Of a stretch of 64,000 nucleotides of DNA, positions 1-11,330 are shown in pieces. The notes beneath the pieces are model-generated. The model was not told the DNA's origin and searched no databases. It worked only from the letters and a program-made list of their open reading frames with translations. Positions within the stretch are counted from its first letter, which is position 1. Each line of letters begins with the position of its first letter. The DNA comes from Cycas panzhihuaensis. Taxonomy: Eukaryota > Cycadophyta. The translations under genes and the position numbers were made by a program. The stretch covers positions 212,543,741-212,607,740 of the forward strand of contig CM041465.1 in the NCBI GenBank assembly GCA_023213395.1. Reading direction: 5' to 3'.

Positions 1-238
1 CATCCTTGCATCAAAGCATTCAAATTGGAAGAGCATAAATATTCTTCTAGCTCTTATTCTTACAAGCAAGTTGTTTATTTTATTGTTTAAATAAAAAGAG
101 AAGGGATTGAGTATTCACATCTACATTACTTTATTAAAAGAAATATTTCTTGTGATTCAAAAGATTTAAGGAGATACCCTTCTTTTGTTCAAGATTGATT
201 TGTTTATTAGAGGTTATGATTAAGTAATTACAATAGTA

Positions 239-490
239 ATGATTGAGAATAATACTAGGTTTCCTATATTTGATGGGATGATTTTTTATATTTGGAGATA
301 TATATAAAAAGTTCACTCTGTTGAAAATGACTTATAGAAAATTATAAAACATGGTTACCAAGTGAGTGAAGCTAATTTTAGAGAAAGCTTTAGAAAAGAT
401 AATGAAGCTTTAGCACTAATGTTTTGTACCATAAATGATGATGTATTCATTTATGTTAGTGATTTAACCATATCCAAATCTATATAGGAT
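239..490 (+). pseudogene. Ty1/copia gag fragment (element H)
   Basis: Reading from the ATG at 239 gives a degenerate copia Gag N-terminus: a stretch reading TRFPIFDG, an aromatic W about ten residues on, then a conserved block reading DNEALALMFC and VSDLT near 395-470. The same blocks occur in the gag genes of elements A (36212) and E (55005) in this window. In-frame stops break it (TAA near 305). Gag would form the virus-like particle that packages the element RNA. About 260 bp after it (491-751) cannot be assigned. The next recognisable piece is already the end of pol, so most of pol has been deleted. Bases 1-238 hold nothing I recognise. Confidence 0.6.
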
Positions 491-751
491 ATGATAAAAT
501 TGATTTATAGGGGAGAAATTTTAAAATTAAATAAATTTAACTATATTGATGATGTGTTTCCTATGAAATAGATGGTAGAGCAAGTAAATTTTGATGAAAA
601 GACTAATATTACAAGTATTTTTAAAGATTTTAATAAGATCAATGAATACAATAATGTATTTGATAAGATTATATGTACATATGACATGATTTATTTTCAT
701 AAGGCATAAGATCAAGAAAACCAAGTCAAAGATGGAGACATTATTACTTAT

Positions 752-951
752 TTGAAGAAAGCCACGTCTATTTGGAAACCACTTAAGATACTTACTATTG
801 AAAAGATGACATTACAAGTTAATGACCACATCAAGGATGGAGACAAAACTACAAGATATGAGGTCAATCCCTTCTTCAAAGTATATCTCAATTATTTATT
901 CCATAAGCTTAAGGAGAAATTGAAGATGTACGTGATGGACATTAAGGGGGA
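752..951 (+). pseudogene. Copia pol C-terminal tail (end of RNase H), element H
   Basis: The open frame ends in a block reading KLKEKLKMYVMDIKGENVG. This resembles the last residues of copia polyproteins, where the frame runs through the polypurine tract into the 3' LTR; element A ends the same way (MGENV near 40415-40430). The rest of the frame is not clearly recognisable. The call rests mainly on position, directly before a purine tract and an LTR starting TGTTGGGA. Confidence 0.45.
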
Positions 952-954
952 GAA
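942..954 (+). promoter_or_regulatory. Polypurine tract of element H
   Basis: TTAAGGGGGAGAA lies directly before the TGTTGGGA start of an LTR. This is the usual plant copia arrangement for priming plus-strand DNA. Confidence 0.65.
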
Positions 955-1312
955 TGTTGGGATTAATGCCTCTCACCTAACACCCCCACATTTGGAGCAT
1001 GTGAGTGTATACATTCTTATGGTAACCTAAGGTAAGTTTATTTTATTATGCTTTGTTATTATTTTAATGTCAAGTTATTATTTTATATTTTTTTGAATTC
1101 TAGAGGTTGAGGAGGTTTCCCTTCTGCTTCCCAAGTATATATTTTATGGGCTGTATAACCCTATGTTCTTCAATACCACCAAATAATAAAAATTAATCGT
1201 ACTCTTCACAATGGCTTAATAAAATGATGTTTTGAATATTGATCTTTAATATGGATTGAGTTATATGTAATTACCTGTTTGGCTCTCTCTCTTGCATTTT
1301 TTAATTCTAACA
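955..1312 (+). repeat. LTR of copia element H
   Basis: A 358-bp segment starts TGTTGGGATT and ends TTCTAACA, with a polypurine tract before it and an initiator-Met-type primer site directly after it. Both boundaries come from these flanking signals, because no second copy lies in the window. An LTR with a purine tract on its left and a primer site on its right sits between two internal regions, so it may be the shared middle LTR of a tandem or recombined element. Confidence 0.6.
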
Positions 1313-1326
1313 TTGTATCAGAAGCT
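1313..1326 (+). promoter_or_regulatory. Degenerate primer binding site after LTR H
   Basis: TTGTATCAGAAGC directly follows the CA end of the LTR and resembles TGGTATCAGAGC, the complement of the initiator tRNA-Met 3' end. Only about 20 bp later, - strand element I begins, so the internal region that should follow is missing. Confidence 0.5.
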
Positions 1327-1344
1327 ATTAGACATCTAATTTCT

Positions 1345-2660
1345 AATAGTCTAGTTTTTTTATTATAGAATCTAGCTCAACATCCATGGATCTTCTCCAC
1401 TCAATATGTTTTTTTACTTCAGTAAATGATTGTGGTTCTACATGGATAAATAAGGCTTTTAGTTTTTGACTTCTTATTCTATGGGGAAGTATTTCACCTT
1501 TATCTCCCTCTATAGTTTTGAGGTACTACTTAGGAACCCTCTTTTCCCTTTTGCCTTCTTTAGTCCTTAATTGATTTGGGGAGACTTCTTCATCCTCTAG
1601 AGTAGAGTTTGAGTGAGAACCTTGAGGTGAAATAGGCTCTTCTAAAATATCTTCTAAAGTTATGCTAGATTCTTCTTCTGTAGGAGTAATTGGAGGAGCT
1701 ATCTAAGATGCTTTCTCTATCATTTGAATTTAACTTGTACTTTCTTCTTTATCTTCTTCATTAAAAATAACATCTCAACTTATATATACTTTATTTATTT
1801 TTGGATCTATGAACTTTTAGGCCTTGGAATTTTTGCTATATCTAACCATAATGCATTCTGAATGTTTTGAATCTAGATTTGTTCTTTTTTTATTTGGTAT
1901 ATGGACAAAGGCTTGGCTACTAAATACTTTTAGGTGATTTATATCTGGTTTCCTTGTAGTCTATGTTTCCTCTAGAGTAGGATGATCTACTACCTTGGTT
2001 AGACTCCTATTCAATAAGTAGCAAGCCGTGATAACTACTTCAACCCAATATATTTTTGGAATATTTTTTCCATGCATCATACTGCGAGTCATATCCATGA
2101 TGACTCTATTTTTTCTTTTGTACTACCCCATTAGATTAGGGTGTGTATGGAGTTATGAACTACCTTTGTATTCTATTAGCTTTGCAATATTCCAAGAAAT
2201 TTTTGGAGATGTATTTACCTCCACCATTGGATCTTATACATTTAATTTTAGCATCAACCTCTAGTTTAGTTTCAGCTTTGAATTTTTTGAATACATCAAA
2301 GACCTCTGATTTAGTATGCAAGAAGTAAATCTAGATTTTCCTAGTTAAATCATCTATGAAGGTAATGAAGTATCTACTTCCATTGATGATTAGTATGGAC
2401 TAGCTCTAATTTTTCCTATGCTTTCCATTTACTTTTAGGGAATGGATGCTTGTATTATTTGTTGGACTGGTAACTTTCATATACAAAATTACTTGATGTG
2501 ATTGGAGGCAAACCAATTACTAGACCTTTCTTCTCTATATTTTTTAATTTTTCCATGGGAATATGACCATACTTCAAATGCCACATCTTATCATTATGGC
2601 TCACTGTAGTACAAGATTTTACATCAGGCAAAATAGGATGTGATAACATCCTATATAGGT
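1345..2660 (-). pseudogene. Copia pol remnant: integrase and start of RT (element I)
   Basis: Reading the - strand downward, the order is: GAG-pre-integrase (about 2455-2590, with MWHLKYGH and KKGLVIGLP); integrase core with FIDDLTRK near 2350 and a degenerate RSNGGGKY near 2215; the linker between integrase and RT; and the start of RT near 1400-1450 with IEWRRSMDVELDSI. The sequence stops at about 1345, where RT would continue, next to the primer site of LTR H. Most of RT, RNase H and the 3' LTR are therefore absent. Many in-frame stops are at positions usually held by Gln or Trp. The element is dead and truncated. Confidence 0.7.
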
Positions 2661-4130
2661 AATTACTTTCAACCCTTTATGTAATTACATGGCCATTATT
2701 TTTCATGTCAAGGATATAATAGAACATTTTTTCATCAAATATTGTACTTAACCCCTTTTTTTAAAATTAGGAAATAGACAGTAAGTTCTTTTTTAAACCA
2801 AACACAAAAAGTGAATTTCTAATTTTTTAAACCTTGTCTTTTATTTTGATGGCAATGGTTCCAACTCCTTTAATTTCAAGGGAGTATTTATCTCCTAATT
2901 CCACTAATTTGTTAGAAGTGTATGGTTGCAGGTTTTCAAACTATTCTTCTCAATTGGTTATATGGTGTGATGCTCTTAAGTCAATGTACAATATATCCTT
3001 GTCTTGGAGGCTTGCTGCTAGGGCAACGATGAAGGTTATTTCCTCCTCTTCATCATCATCATCACTAGTCTATTCCTTATTATAGTTCCCTATTGTCCAT
3101 TTCCCTCTATCAATGTTTGCTTTCTTGCATTAGTATGGAAAGTGTCCTAATTGGCCATAATGATAACACACATCAAATACCCTATAAGAACTATCAAAAC
3201 AACCAATCTTATCGTAACTATAATAGATCCTTTAAGTAATACTTTGGCCTTGTCCTCTTATATCTTGCCAATAGTCTCGTGATAGAGCATGACCTTTAGG
3301 AGTTCTTTCTTTTCCTCTACTACGTCCTCTAAATCCTAGGTTTAATCAAAAGGCAAAAGCATCCTTAAATATTTTGTTTCTTTGCTCTTGTCTTAATAGT
3401 AATCTTATAAGAGTGTCCATTATCATTATTGCTATTTGATCAATATTAGTGATGGTGTTTATCAACATATCAAATGATTTGGGTAATTTACTAACGACAA
3501 GTTCCACTAACTTTGATTTATAACTAGAGCACCAACACTTGAAATATTATTCCTTAGTGAAATTACTTTATACACAAAATTAGTGTTAATTTTAGACTCC
3601 TTTATGTGGAGTTTAAATAGTTCTTCTTTTAAGGCTATTATCCAAGCCTTGTTCTTTTGTCTATACAAGTTCTTTAGGCATTTCCAAATACATGTAGTTA
3701 GAGTACAAAATTTTAACATATATAAGAAGTGGATAAAAAATTAATAATTTTAATATTATAACCCTTGTACTATCTTGTTCTTCCCAACTGGTTTGATCAA
3801 GCCCAGTGTCCTTAAGTTTGGCTTCAATCCCTATTATAATTCTCTAAGCATTTTTTGCTCTAAGAAGGGTCTCTATCTTTATTTTCTAAATATGATAGTT
3901 GGTATCAATGAGCTTATCATTATTAGATAGAGCTATCTTGTTCTTTCCAACTAGTTTGATCATGCCCAATGTCCTTAAGTTTGGCTTCAATCCTTGTTGT
4001 AATTCTCTAAGCATTTTTTACTCTAAGAAGGGTCTTTATCTTTATTTTCCAAATATGATAGTTGGTATCAGTGAGCTTATCATTATTAGATAGAGCTAAG
4101 ATAGAAGATACAATAGTATGGATTTCGGTA
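2661..4130 (-). pseudogene. Copia protease and gag remnant (element I)
   Basis: This is the upstream part of element I. It includes a zinc knuckle near 3125-3170 (CYHYGQLGHFPY, last Cys lost), a Gag helical block at 3507-3719 (WKCLKNLYRQKNKA, LKEELFKL, YKVISLRN), and a Gag N-terminus near 4096 (LTDTNYHIWKIK). The copia protease should lie at about 2690-3050, but I could not place its active site. The N-terminal coding segment is present twice in tandem (3771-4096), which breaks the frame. The element belongs to the copia group whose Gag starts with a NYHIWK-like motif, unlike the FDGxNFxxW type of A, E and H. Confidence 0.65.
3771..4096 (-). repeat. Two-copy tandem duplication (163 bp) in gag of element I
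   Basis: Units 3771-3933 and 3934-4096 start TATCTTGTTCTT and end TTAGATAGAGC, and they differ at only a few positions. On the - strand each unit encodes the Gag N-terminus (NYHIWKIK to SWKEQD). A period of 163 bp is not a multiple of three, so the duplication also shifts the frame. Confidence 0.9.
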
Positions 4131-4811
4131 TGGTACCTAAATGGTATAGATGGAATTAAGACCTATCTCAAATAAAAGGTCTTAATAAGTAGATTAGAGA
4201 TCTAAAATTATTTTTTTGAAATAATTTATAATCTAGAAGAAAAATGGCCTGAAATCTCTAAAGGGGCAACTAGGGCTTTTCACTATTTTACAAAAATCTC
4301 AAAAAATCTTCAATGAAAAACTTTAAGAGATCATTCACTAGAATTGTATGCTCTAAATAAAAGATTTTGGATAAGGTTTACCTGGAGATCTGATCAGATT
4401 TTAATGAAATCTTCATATTTCTTTCTAAACCCATGTAACTAGTAAAGGACCAAAACCCCTTTCAAATAACCTCATATCACTTTGATGTAGAAGAAGTAAA
4501 TGTAGAGGACATCGAGATCTTTGATCTAGGTGAGTTTTATTAAATTCTAAGACCTTGAACATTTTGAGTCGGTATGACTATATGGTTATGTATAGGAAAT
4601 TCTATACCCTTCTGGTACTTGCTTTCTTCTCTACTTCTGCTTTGCTTGAGGTCTTCTTATCTTCCTCTTACACTCCTTCTAGTGATTACTTCCTCCTTTA
4701 CTTTTGTTTCATTTGAATTCCTCTATCTTTCTCCTCTATAACTTGTCTTGAAATTGTACATGTCTTTCTTTCTCAATTTCATAGAGACACTCTCTCAATT
4801 AGGTAGAATGA
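4131..4811 (-). other. Untranslated leader of element I
   Basis: This AT-rich stretch lies between the primer binding site and the gag start of element I. I see no coding motif in it. Its position makes it the 5' leader of the element's genomic RNA. Confidence 0.5.
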
Positions 4812-4826
4812 CCTACTCTGATATCA
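4812..4826 (-). promoter_or_regulatory. Primer binding site of element I
   Basis: On the - strand this reads TGATATCAGAGTAGG and directly follows the LTR end AACA. It matches initiator tRNA-Met complementarity (TGGTATCAGAG) with one G-to-A change. Confidence 0.75.
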
Positions 4827-5027
4827 TGTTAGAATGATAATACAAAGATAGATGAAGAATGATTGATTATCATTATTCACAGCTTAAGTGATTAAATACA
4901 ATTAGGGTTTATAACTCCCCTTGAACCAACTTGTAACTAAAATACATATGAGTGATATGTGTCTTGTTGGTTACATAAAGATACATACATTAACCTATGA
5001 CATTAGATAAAACATTACATTCTAATA
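4827..5027 (-). repeat. 5' LTR of element I
   Basis: A 201-bp segment bounded by inverted ends: TGTTAGAATG at 4827 and CATTCTAATA at 5027 (the last CA is now TA). The primer binding site abuts it on the internal side. No 3' LTR partner remains because the element is cut at about 1345. Confidence 0.65.
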
Positions 5028-6824
5028 ATTAGTAGGGTGTTTGATCTTGTATACCTTTCCAATACTTTAGATTATAACCTTGGCTATCTAACTTGTGAGC
5101 CTAGGTTGACGACAAGCAAAATATTTCTATTTATAAGATTACGTGGAGGCATAGCCACTTCGAATGTTGGTACATACATAGTCAACTACCCTTTAACTCC
5201 ACATTGGTTTATTCTAACTTTTACCCTCTCTTCCTTCAAGGAGGGGAGGCTTCTAGTGAGTTGTGATCTCCATTGATCCATGCGCATTACAAACATTGGT
5301 GACTATATTAGGGAAGTACTATAAGTACTTCCTTGTGACTAGACTTTTATCTCCTCTTTATATCACACTTTTACATCTTACTTTTAGACTTCACTACTAT
5401 ACCTCTCATTTTATTATCATTCCATTTATAGAATGATAAATAAAAATAAATCCCTCACTTACTTTTACAATGGCTAAATGGTTAAATAGGCTCTAAGAGT
5501 ATCATCTAGGACACTTTAATTTAGCTTCCTTGCATTGCATCCATAGGAATCAAGACATTTGAGGACGTTAACCCTAGAATCAATATGGTTTTATAATCCC
5601 CTTTAGACATAACTTGGAGTTTCTTTTACATAAGATCAATGTTAGAAAACTTCCCTATAGTTGAATTAACTTATCTCCCTAGCCTGGGCTAAATAAACTT
5701 GGGTGCATCTTAGTCCTAAGAGATTAAACAATCCACCTATAACTTGATCTTAGAGTAGTTTTGTTGTGTTCTTACATCTTAAGCTAAATACTATCTTTAA
5801 ATAGAATTCAAAAGGATTAAAATAATTAAAGCATTATTGTATTCATGCATTTAAAGGAAAATTATTGACTTCAAATATAATTAAAAATGATTAAAATAAT
5901 TAAAGTTAGCCACTATATAAAATCTTGCTCATTAGACTTTAGAATCATGAGTTTATTTTGATTTGGAATTTAGTCCTTTAGGTACCTTTGGGGTCGATGA
6001 TATTTTCATTGTAATTTAAGAATTTTATTTTTCATTTTAGTTTTGGGTTCATCATAGGTTCAAGTTCATAATATTTTTGTACATAAGGATTTATGTTCTT
6101 TCTTACGTGCAAGCTAAAGTGTCTACATTGTATCCCTTGATTATATAATCTATTATGCTAGTCCCTTACCACATGACACTAACATCAACTATTGCATCTC
6201 ATACCACACATATAACTCATTGTCCAGTTTCTTAAGCCACTACTTTACCATTGAGTCAAAACCTATCTAGTGTCACTAGAGTGGCATCGATCTACTCAAT
6301 TACCTTAGCATTCATCTCTCATACAACTGTAAGTATTGCCACAACCCCTTCTCAAGGGCACACTTCCTCTATTCCACCATGGAACCAATCTATTACTCTT
6401 GAACATTGACTCACACCTCAAACTACATCATGTCGTATATCAGTAAGTACTCTTATCTAGGATGTATAAGTAGGACCTATTGCCATTAACTACATACCTT
6501 ATTTTCTCTTTTGAGCATAGTCAATGCTCTCAAGAGTTGTATCTCTATTTCCAACCCCATTCTCCAATTGACTTAGGGAGAAAACCTATAACCAAGGGGA
6601 CCTTACAATCATCCCTTTATGTCTTTCTTAGTTACAGGTGTATATCCCCTGGTCGAAGGTGGTTTATATGTCTATAACACTACTCTTCAACTAGTCACCC
6701 CCACCCCATAAGCTTTGAACATGGGACCTCATATGGTCTAGCCAAGTACTAGTCAACCTCAACATCTCCCATATTCTCATGCTTGTTATGCTTCATCAAG
6801 AGGGATGCTTAACTTCAACACATC
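5028..6824. other. Non-genic stretch, no recognised element
   Basis: I see no gene or LTR structure here. A perfect short inverted repeat lies at 5312-5332 (nine-base arms GGAAGTACT and AGTACTTCC around ATA). From about 6120 the + strand becomes C-rich and G-poor, leading into the CCTAA-rich tract. The open frame at 5037-5276 has no recognisable motif and I do not call it a gene. Confidence 0.4.
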
Positions 6825-7300
6825 GATACCTAGCCTAACCCTAACCTAAATCTATTAAACCTAATTTATAATCAAAATCTACTTAACTTAAGCCATAATC
6901 TAGTACCTAACCTTACTAATCTCTAAACCCACCTAGCCACTTAACCTAATATACTCAACCTAACACCTAAATTACTACTTAGCTTATCCTAATACCCAAA
7001 CTTAATTACTTAACTAAAATTTCTCTATCCTAAATTCTATACATAATTACCAACTCACATCTACTTAGGGTAAACCCTAAATATGGTAAACCACTAAGTA
7101 AACATTATAATACTTAACCCTAACAACCCAACTAGAATATACCTAACCTAAATCCTAACTTAACTAATATAAACCCCAACACACTACCTAACCGCTAACC
7201 TAAGTGTACTTAGCCTAAGCCCTAATATCAAACCTAACTAGAACCTAAACCTAGCTTAAGACTTAGACTAAATTCTAACCTACCCTTCTCCCTAACTTTA
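6825..7300. repeat. Degenerate telomere-like CCTAA-rich tract
   Basis: By eye, about 22 CCTAA pentamers lie on the + strand in under 500 bp, including CCCTAA(A/C) at several places (near 6839, 7075, 7118, 7220 and 7291). The opposite-strand form TTAGG occurs about once. The plant telomere unit is CCCTAAA/TTTAGGG. The units are irregularly spaced and never form a clean array, so this is an old interstitial telomere-like repeat or a satellite derived from such a motif. Confidence 0.55.
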
Positions 7301-7797
7301 TGACCTTTGGTAAACTTTAACCTACACTTACTTAGCCTTGATCCACTAAGCTAGGTGACACTCTTAATTAATCCAACACATATTATAAATGATAAGTAAA
7401 GTAAGAAACATTTAAGATCCATGAGGTGGCATGCAAATAAACATCTTTCTATTTCTTTTGCTTGGATTTATTTTAGAATAAAAATATGATAAATGACAAG
7501 GGTAGGCATACAAAACAATAAGCAAAGATATAATACAAATTATGGAAAGGTTCATTACACATAGATTTCTTTAAGTAGACATACTTGAATTGACTTTTCT
7601 CTCAATATCTCACTGAGTTAGTAATACAAGGAAGCATGCATGGTGGTTGAGATGGTATTGTTTAATTGGGATTCCACCTTACAAACTTGAGTCTATAAGT
7701 GATACAATGGATACATATGGGTGGTGATTATCACGGGTTGATCCTTTGGTAAATTAAAGAGTAAAAAGGATACTGACATAGGTTTTGACATAATTAC
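7301..7797. other. Non-genic flank of element F
   Basis: AT-rich sequence with no recognised gene or repeat. Its last five bases (ATTAC, 7793-7797) form the left target duplication of element F. Confidence 0.4.
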
Positions 7798-8249
7798 TAT
7801 TAGAGAGAGGGTTAAAAATCATTTACATACACAGAATATATTATTAAAATAAAATATAAAATATCATCATAAGAGTATCACAAGAAACTTGATATAGACA
7901 GGTGGAAAAACCCCTTAGTGGGGATTAAAAATCAACTTCAAATAATAGATATATACTATTAATAATAAAATATATTACAGGTGTGAGGAACTTATCCATC
8001 CTCTTGACAATGCTAGCCTAGCCTATGCATAACCTTCACCTCACCAGATAAACTCTAACCAACCTAACCAACCTCCTAGAATCTAAGAGGAGATTTATAA
8101 GGAAGATAAAATGTTTGTTGAAATGAGTAGTTTGCCATTTCAACGAACTACATAATTAGGTATAGTATAGTAACATTAATATAATAATATTTACAAAGAT
8201 AATATTATTACAAGATGGCTTTAATGAAGGAGATAATATTATTCTAACA
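7798..8249 (-). repeat. 3' LTR of element F
   Basis: This 452-bp LTR matches 14533-14732 plus 19187-19425 along its whole length. Shared stretches include TAGAGAGAGGGTTAAAAATC at the low end and GTAGTTTGCCATTTCAAC near the other. A nested hairpin lies at 7900-7937. The purine tract follows directly at 8250. Confidence 0.9.
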
Positions 8250-8258
8250 TCCCCCTTT
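8250..8258 (-). promoter_or_regulatory. Polypurine tract of element F
   Basis: On the - strand this is AAAGGGGGA directly before the LTR start TGTTAGAATA, which primes plus-strand synthesis. Confidence 0.8.
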
Positions 8259-8300
8259 AACATTATCTTTTATACAATAGATGATATAGAAGATAGAAGA

Positions 8301-8343
8301 AAGAAGAAGAAGAAGAAGAAGAAGAAGAAGAAGAAGAAGAAGA
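8301..8343. repeat. (AAG)n microsatellite
   Basis: About fourteen AAG units in a row lie between the polypurine tract and RNase H of element F. Confidence 0.9.
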
Positions 8344-8379
8344 CTTCAACATGGTTATCTCCCTTTGATGAAGACTTTT

Positions 8380-9900
8380 TTAATCTTTAACAAATCTTAA
8401 AGTTTAACAAACTTTACTTCTGTCAATGACTTTATAAGAATATTTGTAATCTATAAATATGTAGAATAATAAAATGGATTAATAATATTATGATTTACAA
8501 GATTTTGTATAAAATGCTAATGTAATTCTATATATTTTGTCTTAGAATATGTAACAAGATTAGTAGCAATAGATATTGCACCTTGATTATCAATATAAAT
8601 TTTAATAGAAGAGCTAGAAATAAACCAAGATCCCTTAATAAAGATTTAATCCAAAGTGCTTGTTTACTTACCATTATTCGATATTCAACTTTAGTTGTTG
8701 ATAAAACTAATACTTACATTTTCTTATTAGACCAAGTGATAGGTGAGAAATTAAGAAAGAAAATATAACCAACAATATATTTTTTATTATTAGAATCTCC
8801 TACCCAATCAAAATCTATATATCTTATTAATTTTATGTTAGTATTATAGAAGTTGTATGTTAAACTATGATAAATTATACTTTGAAGATATTATAGGATT
8901 CATTTGGTTGCTTTCTAATATGATTCATGAGGCATTTGCATATATATGGAATATAGAGCAACAACATAGGATATGTTTGGATGGGTATAGGTTAAATAAA
9001 TTAAACTACCTATGAATTAATGATATAAGGTAGGTTCACATGGTAGGGAAGGATAATCAATTATTAATTTTATACCTGATTATAAGGGTATAGGAGCTAC
9101 TTTGGTATCGCCTATATTAAATCTTGTTATTAGTTCAATAATATATTTTGGTTGAGAAATAGTGATTTTTAAATCTTACTGACAAATTTGTAAACCTAAA
9201 AAATAGTGTAACAGACCTAAGTCTATCATTTCAAACTTATTCATTATAATTAATTTTAGCTAAAGAATATAAGAAAGTAAAGAACTAGTTACTATAATAT
9301 CATCTATATAGAGAATTAAAATAGTGATATTATTATCTTATCTTTGAAAGTAAAGATTAGTATCACTAATATACTTAGTATATCTATTTTATAAAAGATA
9401 GCCATCGATTTTAGTATACCAAGCTTGAGGAGTTTGTTTAAGACTATAGAAATTTTTTTTAAATTTACAAACAAGACTATGATTACTTATAAAACCAAGA
9501 GGTTGTTTTATATAGATTTCTTCTTTAAGGTTTCCATTTAGAAAGGCACTCTTTACATCCATTTGATGAATATTCCAACCAAATTTTGTTGTTAAAGCTA
9601 TAATGGTTTTTATGGTGTACATCTTGGCAATAGGGGTAAAAGTTTTGGTATAGTTAATACTGTCAACTTGTGAAAAACCTTTGCCTACTAAATGAGCTTT
9701 ATGTTTTTAAACAACTTCTTCTGAATTATACCTAGTTTGATAAACCCACTTACAGTGTACCAAATTCTTACCAGGAGGTAAAGGAACTAAATCCTATGTT
9801 GAATTATTTTTTAGAGCATTAATTTCAACTTGCATGGTTTATTTCTATATTAGATTAATACTTGTTTCTTTAAATGTTTTAGGATCATCGTTAGCCATAA
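8380..9900 (-). pseudogene. Copia RT and RNase H (element F)
   Basis: The RT core on the - strand shows HQMDVKSAFLNGNLKEEIY and LKQTPQAWY at 9389-9622, then an intact catalytic LYIDDII near 9300-9315. The RNase H part runs down to about 8400, before the purine tract. These enzymes copy element RNA into DNA in cytoplasmic particles. Stops and frameshifts break the frame outside the 9389-9622 block, so no active protein is expected. Confidence 0.8.
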
Positions 9901-11330
9901 CTTTGGCCATTGGGGTAAAATTTTTCTGAAGTTTTTAGGAACATGTTCTTTTAGTATCTAAAGGATTACCATCATCAGAACTAGTATTAGAAAGGGTTTT
10001 CTAAGTCCAGGTAGGATGTTTACTATTGTTAGGTGGTTATTTAGGAGAAATAGGCAAATTAGATATAAATGAGGTTGAGGTAATTGGTTCATTTAAGGTC
10101 CAATTTTGGACTTGAGTAGAGAAGGATTCAATTACTTTAGGGTCAACTTATTTTTTAGAGGGGTTAACTAAATAAGTGTTAGTTAATAAGTTTTTCGCTA
10201 GTAATTCAACATAAGAAGTGTTTGATGAAGAACCTTCTTGATTAAATACAACATCATGCAAGATTAAAATCTTATACATGATTAGTTTTAGAATTCTATA
10301 AGCTTTACTTTCCTTGCTATAACCAATGAACATATATTTAAAACTTTTGGGATCAAGTTTTTATTATTTTTCTTTGAGAATAGCCCCCAAGCAATGCTTG
10401 CAAAGATTCTTAGGTATTTAATAGAAGGTTAATGACCAGACCATTTTTGTACTAATATGAAATTCTATAAAGACTTACTTAGTAAATGATTCAAGAGGTA
10501 GTTAGAGTAAGAAACTACTTTTGCCCATAACTTTAAGTCAAGACCTTTTGCATGTAGCAACATAATTTTGTTGAGAAGTATAAACTATAAAATATTAAAA
10601 TCATATTTTGTGCTTCTTATAGTAAGAGCTAAACTTATTGCTTAGGTATTACTTAGCATTATTAGACCTAAAGATTTTAATTTTAAAGCTAGTTTGATTT
10701 TTAATTAAGGTTTTAAATTCAATAAAGATGTTAAATACTTGATTCCTTGTTTTTAACATGTACACCCAATATTTTTTAGAAAAATCATTGATGAAGATAA
10801 CAAATATTTACTTCAAGAGTACGGGTATATTTGGAATAGACCACAGATATTAGAATGAACAAGTTCAAGTTGAGATTTTACTTAAAAATAAGTGTGATGG
10901 GGAAAATGATCCATGTGTTGTTTGCATATAACACAGGCTTGATAAATTCCATAGATAGTATTTAGGGGGGATAAACCATAAACCATATTATGCTTACTTA
11001 AATATTGAAGTTTGTCATAGCTTGTATGGCCAAACCAACATGATATAACTTACTGATAGTGTCAGATTTTGCTATAAAGATGTTGAAGGTTTTAGTTTTA
11101 GAATGTTAAATATTTATTAGATTATAAAAACCTATTTTGTGATCAATAGGTCCTGAAGTAATTGATTTGAATTTATTCAATGGTTGTTTGATAATAAACT
11201 TATCTTTTTAGAATTCGACAACAAGGTCTTTCTAGCAGATTTGGTATACTGAAAGGAGATTTGGTAAAAAACTAGGAATGCATAATACACTCTTAATTGA
11301 ACTATTTTTCAAAGGAACATCTCATGTTCC
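9901..11330 (-). pseudogene. Copia integrase and linker (element F)
   Basis: Downward on the - strand, the GAG-pre-integrase remnant (near 10890-11010) precedes the integrase core, which has FINDFSKKYWVY near 10770-10800 and RSNNAK near 10670, where the second catalytic Asp is replaced by Asn. The block FIGYSKESKAYR at 10290-10333 and the following DVVFNQEG mark the usual end of copia integrase before RT. Many stops are present. Confidence 0.75.

Noticed and set aside
3890-3920. Primer binding site (TTGGTATCA) on the + strand in the gag duplication of I
   Set aside because: It lies inside Gag coding sequence, is not preceded by an LTR end, and is separated from GAGC by extra bases.
5037-5276. 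79-residue open frame
   Set aside because: No recognisable motif, composition like its surroundings, and no neighbouring coding signal.
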